DNA of 64,000 nt. Origin: Solitalea canadensis DSM 3403. Its GTDB lineage: Bacteria > Bacteroidota > Bacteroidia > Sphingobacteriales > Sphingobacteriaceae. The position numbers were made by a program, and so were the translations under genes. The stretch lies in assembly GCF_000242635.2 (NCBI RefSeq), contig NC_017770.1, positions 3,236,669 through 3,300,668 on the forward strand. The letters are read 5' to 3'. The notes beneath the pieces were generated by a model. The model did no database searches. It was given only the letters and a program-made list of their open reading frames with translations, and was not told the origin of the DNA. Every line of letters begins with the position of its first letter. The stretch's first letter is position 1. Below, in pieces: positions 53,686 to 61,393 of the stretch.

Positions 53686-53757
53686 GGCCCATTCGTCTAT
53701 CGGTTAGGACGTTAGATTTTCATTCTAGAAAGAGGGGTTCGATTCCCCTATGGGCTA
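53686..53757 (+). tRNA. tRNA-Glu(UUC), copy 4
   Basis: This gene is identical to copies 1 and 3. Unlike the first pair, where the second gene is a variant, both genes here have the same sequence. A terminator follows directly. Confidence 0.97.
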
Positions 53758-53758
53758 C

Positions 53759-53794
53759 AAAAATCCTGTAAGTAAATACTTGCAGGATTTTTTT
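53759..53794 (+). terminator. Terminator after the second tRNA-Glu pair
   Basis: AAAAATCCTG (53759-53768) pairs with CAGGATTTTT (53783-53792), extended inward by TAAGTA/TACTTG, and followed by TTTG. Confidence 0.9.
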
Positions 53795-53900
53795 GTTTAT
53801 ACACTTTAACAGCCTTACGTTATTTATTCCACCTTATTCTGTAAATATCATAAAGCTGATTTACCTCTATAGTTTCACCACCACCCTTTCAGTCAGGCGT

Positions 53901-54260
53901 TCAATTTATGATATTCTCAAATATTTTTTTTGAATTGGTTCTAAGTACACTTATTCTTATAAACAATTGTATTATTAGAATAAATGCAAAAATGAATATG
54001 AAATAATCTAGGGTAAAACCACACAAAATAAAAGTTGGAATTAAAACAACTTCAACTAGGGTATCTATATAATAAACAAACCTGAGTGTTACTCCATTAT
54101 TCAAGTCCAAAATTTCAAACTCGCCTTTATCTATTTTCCCAAAAGCTTTTATTCTTGAACCAAACTTCCATACGTTGTTTTCAAAAAACAATTGATTACC
54201 AGATAAATAAACAACTTCATACCCATCTTTTTTTACTAATGAAAGTAATCTATCAAACAA
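53901..54260 (-). CDS. Small membrane protein, function unknown
   Basis: The 119-residue ORF begins MFDRLLSLVKKDGYEVVYLS and carries two hydrophobic segments at about 66-83 and 86-105 (VVLIPTFILCGFTLDYFIF, then FAFILIIQLFIRI). The soluble N-terminal half shows alternating strands (LFFENNVWKFGSRI). I recognise no family. It is isolated, without neighbours in the same direction. Confidence 0.6.
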   Translation of the reverse strand: MFDRLLSLVKKDGYEVVYLSGNQLFFENNVWKFGSRIKAFGKIDKGEFEILDLNNGVTLRFVYYIDTLVEVVLIPTFILCGFTLDYFIFIFAFILIIQLFIRISVLRTNSKKIFENIIN

Positions 54261-54515
54261 AACATAAGGACGAATATTTGTAGGTTTTGAAATCTGATAT
54301 TTAAACTAAGGTTGACTCTCATAGTTTCTTATATATTTTACCCTAAAATTAAGGCTACCCTTTGCTTACTAATTTCACCATCAATATAATATAATTCACA
54401 GCAAGAAACTAAACTTAATCATTAATTATTTTTACACTAACAAAACTTTAGGCTGGTGCATTTATGAAATATATTCTTACGTGTCTTTCTCTAACTTCGC
54501 CTAAAATCTCCCATT

Positions 54516-55100
54516 ATGAATACCCATAAAATAATGCAGCTCATCACTCCTATTGTGTCGCTTAATAATCACGAGACAGATAGCTTTATCAGTTGCCTTG
54601 CTGTAAAACACTTAGAAAAGAATCAGCATTTTCTACAAGAGGGAAACATCTGTGATGCAATTGGATTCATAAACTATGGAACTATGATCTATTATAAAAC
54701 GTCTGAAAAAGGCGATGAGATTACAATTGATTTTGCTTTTGAAGGAGATTGGATAACTGATAACTTCAGTCGACTAAAGCAGGCTCCTTCCTTAATTAAT
54801 ATTAAAGCAATCGAAAACACCGAATTACTCGTTCTTAAAAATGACAAGTTAACAGCTCTATACGATGAAATGCCGAAACTTGAGAAACTGGGAAGAATAC
54901 TCACGGAGCAAGCGTTTCTAAGAATTACACAACTCAGTATAGACTTACAGGTATTATCGGCAAAAGAAAGGTACATTAAACTTCTTCAGCAGTATCCTAC
55001 AGTTTTTCAAAAAATCTCCCTCTATCATATCGCAAACTATCTTGGAATAGCTCCAAAGTCCTTAAGTAGAATTCGCAATGAAATTGTAAGCAACAAGTAA
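54516..55100 (+). CDS. Crp/Fnr-family transcriptional regulator
   Basis: The 194-residue protein has a cyclic-nucleotide-binding fold (about 15-115, LEKNQHFLQEGNICDAIGFI, then ITIDFAFEGDWITD) and a C-terminal winged helix (about 145-194, ISLYHIANYLGIAPKSLSRI). The phosphate-binding cassette residues that bind cAMP are not obvious. It lies 72 bp upstream of an outer-membrane barrel gene on the same strand, possibly its target or operon partner. Confidence 0.92.
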   Translation: MNTHKIMQLITPIVSLNNHETDSFISCLAVKHLEKNQHFLQEGNICDAIGFINYGTMIYYKTSEKGDEITIDFAFEGDWITDNFSRLKQAPSLINIKAIENTELLVLKNDKLTALYDEMPKLEKLGRILTEQAFLRITQLSIDLQVLSAKERYIKLLQQYPTVFQKISLYHIANYLGIAPKSLSRIRNEIVSNK

Positions 55101-55172
55101 TTTGGTAACAAATGCGGAGTAGTTTCACTGCTTATAATCGGAGTTTTGCTTATGTATTTAAACTCAATGATT

Positions 55173-55769
55173 ATGAAAAGTTATTTTGTGGTATTGATTT
55201 TACTGCTGTATACTGCTAAAGTGTTTGCACAAACAGATACCTTAAACACGCAAAACACCAGACTGGGAAATTATAATGTTAAACAAGCCTTTGAAGTGGA
55301 AAGTTTGGTACCAATGTTTCTTACCAATGGTTACCATTTTGCGATTGGTTATCGATATCATCAGTTTAGGATCAGGGCCAGCGTAATAAATGGGGGCTCT
55401 TATAATGCGGAGCCGGCAGGACTTAAGAATGCTTCAGATGATTTTAAAAGGTTCTATAAAACTTCGCCTGGGATTTTCTTAGGCTATAATATTTGGAAAA
55501 ATCTTGAACTATATACATTTCTGGAAATGCACACCTTCGCAATTGAACAAAAAAGCACCGGAATTCAACATAACATACGAAGTAATGACTTTGGAGGAGG
55601 AATAAGCTACCAATTCTTTATCGGAAGGTATTTTTATGTTCAACCAGGTGTTCATCTTTATCTGAGAGGCAATGAAAGCATGGATTTCAACGGAATTAAA
55701 TACAACATACCAACTGCGGATTTCTCTCCTGTTTTACGCTTGGGGGTACGTTTATGGAGAAAATATTAG
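55173..55769 (+). CDS. Outer-membrane beta-barrel-like protein, function unknown
   Basis: The 198-residue protein has a signal peptide (MKSYFVVLILLLYTAKVFAQ) and alternating aromatic and glycine-rich strands typical of small barrels (YHFAIGYRYHQFRIRAS, FLGYNIWKNLELYTFLEM, FGGGISYQFFIGRYFYVQPG), ending LRLGVRLWRKY. I chose ATG 55173, because the in-frame ATG at 55146 adds nine residues before the signal peptide; 55167 is also possible. It is not recognisable beyond the barrel form. Confidence 0.78.
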   Translation: MKSYFVVLILLLYTAKVFAQTDTLNTQNTRLGNYNVKQAFEVESLVPMFLTNGYHFAIGYRYHQFRIRASVINGGSYNAEPAGLKNASDDFKRFYKTSPGIFLGYNIWKNLELYTFLEMHTFAIEQKSTGIQHNIRSNDFGGGISYQFFIGRYFYVQPGVHLYLRGNESMDFNGIKYNIPTADFSPVLRLGVRLWRKY

Positions 55770-55781
55770 GCTACTAGCAGG

Positions 55782-55814
55782 AATAAAAGAGTGCATTTTA
55801 CACACTCTTTTATT
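55782..55814. terminator. Bidirectional terminator between barrel gene and femAB-like gene
   Basis: AATAAAAGAGTG (55782-55793) pairs perfectly with CACTCTTTTATT (55803-55814), loop CATTTTACA. It serves the two convergent genes. Confidence 0.88.
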
Positions 55815-55822
55815 CTAACAAA

Positions 55823-56941
55823 CTATAAATGATAGCCTTGTGCTTTCATTTCAGTTGCCGTATAAAATCCATACATTTCATCATTTAGCGGATAATCCCA
55901 ACAGCCCATTCCATGATGCAAGTCTCCTCCAAATCCGGTTTTAAACTTATACAATCCATACATAGGATGTGATGGATCTGGTCGCGGTGCTACACCAAAT
56001 AAATCATACTCCGTACACCCTCTTTTTTTAGCAATGTTCATGGCTTCCCATTGCAGTGCATACGTAGCCATATAATTTCGATTCTCGGATGATGATGCCC
56101 CATACAGATAAGTCCCCCTATTGCCTGCAATAACCAAAAACATTGCAGCCAATGGTTGTCCGTCGATTTCAGCCAACAAAAGTTCAACATCTGCCGGAGA
56201 TGAAGTGTCATTTGCCTGTGCGGTTAATACTGTTCTGAAATATTCTAGCTCATTCAAGTGAATATGATTCCGTTTAGCAGTCTCTTTATATAATGCATAC
56301 CAAACCGAAAGATCCTTTAAGCCAATTTTTCTTACGGCAACTCCCCTTCGGGTCGACAAATTAATATTGTACCTGGTTTTGGGTTTCATTCTTCTCAATA
56401 GCGCTTCTTTGTCTTTCCTGAGGTCCAGAAAAACGGTATTAGAAGGAAGAATATCTGAATTCGACTTTTTCAGATTCCAGTTTTGTGTATTAAAGTTAAC
56501 GCGGAATTCCTGATATCTCTTCGCTGGTGGACCAACCCATACGCCATTCTCATCATAACTATCCTTTTCATGTGCCCATTGAGACTCCCAAGCCAAGTCA
56601 TACCTAATCATAATGCATTTCTTTGGAAGATATGATCTTAATGATTCGGATAATTCTTCCAGAAATAAGCCTTGATTTTCGGTACATGGCTCAACTTCAG
56701 GACCATATGGTACATAAGCAATAGAATGCTCGTTGTCTATTTGTTGAATAAGCACCAACAAATCGCCAACAATTGAAGATTTACTATCTGCATTAAAAAG
56801 CGCATCCTCCTTAACTTTAAAATCAAACGCTTTTGAACTGATTCCCTGCTGTTGTTTCACTTTTGACCAAAATGCAGTTTGCTGAATTATAGCCGTTTTG
56901 TAAACATCTCTTATTTCTTTCTTTTCAATCTTTACGATCAT
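55823..56941 (-). CDS. FemAB-like peptidoglycan bridge/aminoacyl transferase family protein
   Basis: The 372-residue protein belongs to the FemABX/GNAT-like acyltransferase family, members of which add amino acids to lipid II or other acceptors using aminoacyl-tRNA. Signs are two GNAT-like halves with VFLDLRKDKEALLRRMKPKTR and INLSTRRGVAVRKIGLKDL. The C-terminal half has LYGASSSENRNYMATYALQWE and YDLFGVAPRPDPSHPMYGLY. It has no membrane segment. Peptidoglycan bridges are not typical of Gram-negative cell walls, so the acceptor is open. It stands alone. Confidence 0.88.
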   Translation of the reverse strand: MIVKIEKKEIRDVYKTAIIQQTAFWSKVKQQQGISSKAFDFKVKEDALFNADSKSSIVGDLLVLIQQIDNEHSIAYVPYGPEVEPCTENQGLFLEELSESLRSYLPKKCIMIRYDLAWESQWAHEKDSYDENGVWVGPPAKRYQEFRVNFNTQNWNLKKSNSDILPSNTVFLDLRKDKEALLRRMKPKTRYNINLSTRRGVAVRKIGLKDLSVWYALYKETAKRNHIHLNELEYFRTVLTAQANDTSSPADVELLLAEIDGQPLAAMFLVIAGNRGTYLYGASSSENRNYMATYALQWEAMNIAKKRGCTEYDLFGVAPRPDPSHPMYGLYKFKTGFGGDLHHGMGCWDYPLNDEMYGFYTATEMKAQGYHL

Positions 56942-57065
56942 GTCATTTATAACCTTATTTATAGTCGTTTTAACCCTGATTTATAACCCCAAAATCCTCG
57001 AAGATAGCCAACCTAAAGTCAAAAGGAGAATTAGAGTGCAACTGTAATGACAATGATATAAACAC

Positions 57066-57100
57066 AAAGCGCATCGACCTTATAATGGCCAATGCGCTTT
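57066..57100 (-). terminator. Terminator-like hairpin after the lipoprotein gene
   Basis: AAAGCGCAT (57066-57074) pairs with ATGCGCTTT (57092-57100). It starts 21 bp beyond the lipoprotein stop; the T run on that strand is short. Confidence 0.65.
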
Positions 57101-57120
57101 TTATATCTTTATTTCAGCTA

Positions 57121-58179
57121 TTATTTAATTTCGGAGGAGGATGCCGCCTGAACTTCTAATCTAACAGTGTCAGCTCTTTGATCAACCAAACGAACCATAT
57201 CACCCTCTATCTTAAACTTTCCGGTTCCTGCAATTTCCCATCTATCGGATTTACTCATATCACAATCGAAGTAAGCATAATTAACTGTTATCGAATCTCC
57301 ATTATACATCATATTAATGGAGTCAAACTGGCGGAACCAACTTGTACCATAGGAAACGAAATAACCGTTATTAATTTGTTTCAACAAACCAGGTTCTTTT
57401 CTGAACCAATGTTGTAAATAATTCAACTGCTTCTCTGAGCCTTGGTATCCAAAATCAAGTGCATCAATCAACAGGTTTTTGAAACCTGAATAATTGGAGT
57501 TGCCTTCCACCTCAGCTATAGCATAATCAGCCCCTGCCATGCGACTATAATATCCGAGCACAGCTCGCACTTCTTTCGGACAAGTATATACGTACTGGCT
57601 ATTAACAGTAATGGCAACTACAGAATCATTTGATTCTTTCTCAAAATTATTCTGCAACCACAATATCTTAATAAAACCTTCAGGTGTAGGCCCCGGGTCT
57701 TTAACCCAAATCAACCCTTTATCAGGAATGGTCGATCTGAAAGTTTCCTTAAGATTTATCGAATCAACTCTTTCAGTTTTTGGGTCAATAAATCCACCTT
57801 TCATTTCCCCATTTTCAATATCAGCCTGAACGATGTGTTTTAAGCCTTTTTCAAGTAGTGCACTAGCTTTTAAATGACCTTCTTTGGAGATTTCACCTTC
57901 CAAAGGAATTCTCTTACCACTTTTTTTAACCACGGCAAAGCCCTTAACTTTACCATCTTGCGCAGTAAGATTCACAACCACATCTTCCCTGTGGTTAATT
58001 TTCCCCGAAAAGGAACGTTTGAAATTTTGATTTTTATCACCCTGTTTTCCGGCAGAGCCCGTCTTTGGTTTATCTATAGATTCTTCATTTTCTTGAGTAA
58101 CAGCGTTAGATTTATCATTTTTACAAGAGAATAGCGTAAATGTTAGAACGATCGTTAATAATATGTGAGCGTTCTTCAT
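57121..58179 (-). CDS. Lipoprotein of unknown function
   Basis: The 352-residue protein has a lipobox (LLTIVLTFTLFSC, lipidated Cys about 19) and a charged linker (about 20-55). The N-terminal domain resembles repeated beta-hairpin sheets (SGKINHREDVVVNLTAQDGK, GKRIPLEGEISKEGHLKAS), as in MORN-type or DUF-type surface proteins, and the C-terminal domain is mixed (SQYVYTCPKEVRAVLGYYSR, YLQHWFRKEPGLLK). I do not recognise the family. It is on its own, upstream of the FemAB-like gene and divergent from the receptor gene at 58712. Confidence 0.72.
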   Translation of the reverse strand: MKNAHILLTIVLTFTLFSCKNDKSNAVTQENEESIDKPKTGSAGKQGDKNQNFKRSFSGKINHREDVVVNLTAQDGKVKGFAVVKKSGKRIPLEGEISKEGHLKASALLEKGLKHIVQADIENGEMKGGFIDPKTERVDSINLKETFRSTIPDKGLIWVKDPGPTPEGFIKILWLQNNFEKESNDSVVAITVNSQYVYTCPKEVRAVLGYYSRMAGADYAIAEVEGNSNYSGFKNLLIDALDFGYQGSEKQLNYLQHWFRKEPGLLKQINNGYFVSYGTSWFRQFDSINMMYNGDSITVNYAYFDCDMSKSDRWEIAGTGKFKIEGDMVRLVDQRADTVRLEVQAASSSEIK

Positions 58180-58525
58180 AAGAAATTAGTTTTAAAGAGC
58201 TTTAGTTGCACGAATATACACAAATTATATTCCTATTTGCAAACACCTCATTTAAAACATTTTACAATATGTTATAACACATAAATGTAGAGATTATTTC
58301 CCATAACAATTAATTAGTTTAATTTCTAAGTAAATATTTAATATTCATTATAGTTATAAAAACTTCATCAATTATTTTCCCTTATAAAATTTCAATCATT
58401 TAGGTATCTATGACCTAAATGATAAGTAAATAACCTTTTTCCTCATCGGTCAAAAATCGCAAAAAATCGCTTGGCAACTTACATAAAACCTAACATCCAA
58501 CTTTAAAAGTATTGATTTACAGACG

Positions 58526-58573
58526 TACATTGCTATACATAGTACATTGTTGTAACAAATACATTGTATAGCA
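58526..58573. promoter_or_regulatory. Three TACATTG direct repeats at a 17-bp period with an overlapping inverted repeat
   Basis: TACATTG occurs at 58526, 58543 and 58560, exactly 17 bp apart. The segment between the first and last is also framed by TGCTATAC (58531-58538) and GTATAGCA (58566-58573). It lies 139-186 bp before the receptor ATG and looks like an operator. Confidence 0.6.
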
Positions 58574-58645
58574 CTTTTGTTACGAAAAAATTTCAGATCG
58601 TCTGCAACCTCACTATTACATTTGACGTCAGAAACTTCAAAACAA

Positions 58646-58665
58646 CTGCAGCTCCGGAACTGCAG
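58646..58665. promoter_or_regulatory. Palindrome in the receptor leader
   Basis: CTGCAGCTCCGGAACTGCAG is a near-perfect 20-bp palindrome (two mismatches) 47 bp before the receptor ATG, in a region likely to be transcribed. It could form a leader hairpin or an operator. Confidence 0.5.
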
Positions 58666-58711
58666 GATGTGAAAAACAGAAAAATCGATACTAACACTTA
58701 ACAAAACTAAA

Positions 58712-61183
58712 ATGAAAACACTATTTGCCTTTGCGCTCTCTATCCTAAGCTTTGGCGCATTTACAGCAGTTGCTCAAACAAAGCCTGCATCTACCGGAGT
58801 ATGTAAAGTAGTTGGTGCTATTAAAGCTCCAGATCAAAAACCTGCAGAATATGTAACTATAGCATTGTTGCGTGCTAATGATTCAGTTTCTGTAAAGGGA
58901 TTAACTACTGATCAAACCGGAACATTCGAATTTTTTCAGGTAAAAGAGGGTCAATATATACTTTCTGTTACTTCATTTGATTACAAACCTTTTTATACTA
59001 AACCCTTTGAGGTTAAAAGTGGCGAAACCAGCAAACAACTGGAAACTATAACATTAGCTGCTTCAACAAAAACACTTAAAGAGGTAACTGTTGTGGGCAA
59101 TAAGCCTTTAATTGAACAGAAATTAGATAAAACTGTACTAAATGTTGAAAGTAGCATTGTAAGTAGCGGCGGAACTGCCATTGAAGTTTTGCAAAAAGCT
59201 CCTGGTATTACAGTTGATAATGATGGTAACATTAGCTTAAAAGGAAAAAGTGGTGTAACTGTATTAATTGATGGTAAGCCTACTTACATGTCGAATGCTG
59301 AAGTTGCAGACATGCTAAAAAACATGTCATCGGCAAGTATCAGCCAGGTGGAGATTATGACGAATCCTCCTGCAAAGTATGATGCTGCTGGTAATGCCGG
59401 TGTGATCAATATAAAGCTTAAAAAAGGTTCTAATACAGGCTTCAATGGCAGTGTAAATGCTTCGTTTGGACAGGGTATTTATGCCAAAGGAAATGGTGGA
59501 ATTAATTTAAACTACCGTCAGAAAGCCTATAATGTTTTTGGTACCTACAATTACAGTCAACGTAAAAACATGCAGGAATTAGACTTATCTCGAAGTTTCT
59601 TTGCTGCTGGTACTGGAAACCTAAGCCATTCAATGTTGCAAAACGCTGATATGAAAATGCCTTCGCATAATAACCGCTTCAAGGCTGGGATTGATTTATT
59701 TCTTAATCCTAAAAGCACATTAGGTTTTATGGTAAACGGTAGCATTGGTACTTGGGAAAGTTTGAATCCTACTTACTCACAAAAAGTAAATCCGGCTCAT
59801 CAAAGCGAAGGTAGCTCTTACTCACAGAACCATATTACCGAAGATTGGAATAACTTTACTTACAACGTAAATTATAAACTTACACTGGATACAAGCGGCC
59901 GTGAATTAACTGCTGATGTGGATTATGCTCAAAATAAGTACGGATCAAACCAGCTTTACAACACCACCTTTTACAACTCACAAGGACAGCAAGATCCTGG
60001 AAATCCTCAGTTAATCCAGAAAGGGGTTATTCCTTCAACAGCAACTATTGTAACTGCTAAAGTTGATTATACTCATCCGTTCGGCAAAAAATTAAAGATG
60101 GATGCTGGAGCTAAAACAAGCTATGTAAAAACTGATAATGCTATTGATTATTACAATCAGGTTAATGTTAATGAGTGGGCTCATAGCGACAGCTCTTCTA
60201 ACCACTTTAAATACACTGAAAATATCAATGCTGCTTATATTAATTTTAGTAAAGAATACAAAAAATTCAGTTTCCAGGTAGGATTACGCGGTGAGCAAAC
60301 CCGTACAGAAGGTGATCAAAGAACAATTGATTCGGTGGTAAAACGTGATTATTTCCAATTGTTCCCTACTGCTTATGTTAAATACGAGATCAATAAAAGC
60401 AATACGATACAATTATCATATAGTCGTCGTGTAAACCGTCCTGATTACGAGAATCTAAATCCATTCCGTAATGAGATAGATCCGTATACTTACCAGATTG
60501 GTAACCCGTATTTACAACCTCAGATTAGCAACGCTGTTGAATTTAGCCATGTGTTAAAAGGTAAATATACAACAACAGTTAATTACAACCGCACTTCTGA
60601 TGTAATGACGATGGTTACAGCGCCGGGAGTACGTCCTAACTCAGTGTATGTTACCAACAAAAATTTAAGTACACAGGATAACTATGGTATCAGTTTTAGT
60701 ACACCAATTACTTTTGCCAAATGGTGGAATGCAAATGCTTATGCAAGCGTTTTTCACAATGGATTTAAAGGAAAATACCTAAATGACGACGTAAACCGTC
60801 AGCAAACTTCATTTAGTTTTAATGCACAAAACACGATCACTTTTGGAAATGGCTTTACAGGAGAAGTTAGTGGTTTCTACAATTCTAAAATGATCGATGG
60901 TATTCTTGATATTTATCCTATGTGGATGGTTTCAGCAGGTGTTCAAAAATCTATACTTGACAAGAAAGGCACTATTAAGCTAAATGTTAACGACATTTTT
61001 AACAGTCATAAATTTAAGGGAGCCATTAAATATTCAGGAATGGATATCGATGTTAAAAATAGATGGGATAGCCGTGTAGCAACATTGTCGTTTACTTATC
61101 GTTTTGGAAACAGCAATCTTAAAGTTTCGCAACGTACTAGCAACAATGAAGAAGCAAACAGAGCAAAACAAGGTAAAGATTAA
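58712..61183 (+). CDS. TonB-dependent receptor with carboxypeptidase-regulatory domain
   Basis: The 823-residue outer-membrane protein has a signal peptide (MKTLFAFALSILSFGAFTAV, cleavage before QTKPAS), a carboxypeptidase-regulatory-like domain (about 28-115, VVGAIKAPDQKPAEYVTIAL), a plug (about 125-240, LDKTVLNVESSIVSSGGTAI, QVEIMTNPPAKYDAAGNAGV) and an OMP_b-brl_3-type barrel ending AINVG-like FTYRFGNSNLKVSQRTS. This type lacks the SusC signature, and its ligand is unknown. It is downstream of the triple-repeat region. The terminator follows about 50 bp after the stop. Confidence 0.94.
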   Translation: MKTLFAFALSILSFGAFTAVAQTKPASTGVCKVVGAIKAPDQKPAEYVTIALLRANDSVSVKGLTTDQTGTFEFFQVKEGQYILSVTSFDYKPFYTKPFEVKSGETSKQLETITLAASTKTLKEVTVVGNKPLIEQKLDKTVLNVESSIVSSGGTAIEVLQKAPGITVDNDGNISLKGKSGVTVLIDGKPTYMSNAEVADMLKNMSSASISQVEIMTNPPAKYDAAGNAGVINIKLKKGSNTGFNGSVNASFGQGIYAKGNGGINLNYRQKAYNVFGTYNYSQRKNMQELDLSRSFFAAGTGNLSHSMLQNADMKMPSHNNRFKAGIDLFLNPKSTLGFMVNGSIGTWESLNPTYSQKVNPAHQSEGSSYSQNHITEDWNNFTYNVNYKLTLDTSGRELTADVDYAQNKYGSNQLYNTTFYNSQGQQDPGNPQLIQKGVIPSTATIVTAKVDYTHPFGKKLKMDAGAKTSYVKTDNAIDYYNQVNVNEWAHSDSSSNHFKYTENINAAYINFSKEYKKFSFQVGLRGEQTRTEGDQRTIDSVVKRDYFQLFPTAYVKYEINKSNTIQLSYSRRVNRPDYENLNPFRNEIDPYTYQIGNPYLQPQISNAVEFSHVLKGKYTTTVNYNRTSDVMTMVTAPGVRPNSVYVTNKNLSTQDNYGISFSTPITFAKWWNANAYASVFHNGFKGKYLNDDVNRQQTSFSFNAQNTITFGNGFTGEVSGFYNSKMIDGILDIYPMWMVSAGVQKSILDKKGTIKLNVNDIFNSHKFKGAIKYSGMDIDVKNRWDSRVATLSFTYRFGNSNLKVSQRTSNNEEANRAKQGKD

Positions 61184-61232
61184 TTAATCACCCATTCATT
61201 CCCTATTAATCTAGTTAACTCTATCATATATC

Positions 61233-61269
61233 AGGAAGGCTGTCATTTTTCAACGACGGCCTTCCTTTG
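61233..61269 (+). terminator. Terminator of the receptor gene
   Basis: AGGAAGGC-T-GTC pairs with GAC-G-GCCTTCCT around ATTTTTCAAC and is followed by TTGTTTT. It lies 50 bp past the stop. Confidence 0.85.
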
Positions 61270-61393
61270 TTTTAAATAAAAACATCAAATTTGTATACCC
61301 AAACGCAATAATCAACAATAAACCAACTGATTATCTTGATTTTACAAAGGTTTTATCTTATCTTTTTTCTACTAAACAATAAGACCTACGTAT

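Larger units (their letters stand above)
58180..58711. other. Divergent intergenic region upstream of the TonB-dependent receptor gene
   Basis: This 532-bp gap carries no gene. It contains the three TACATTG repeats (58526-58566), a TGCTATAC/GTATAGCA inverted repeat around them and a CTGCAG palindrome nearer the ATG (58646-58665). Confidence 0.65.
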
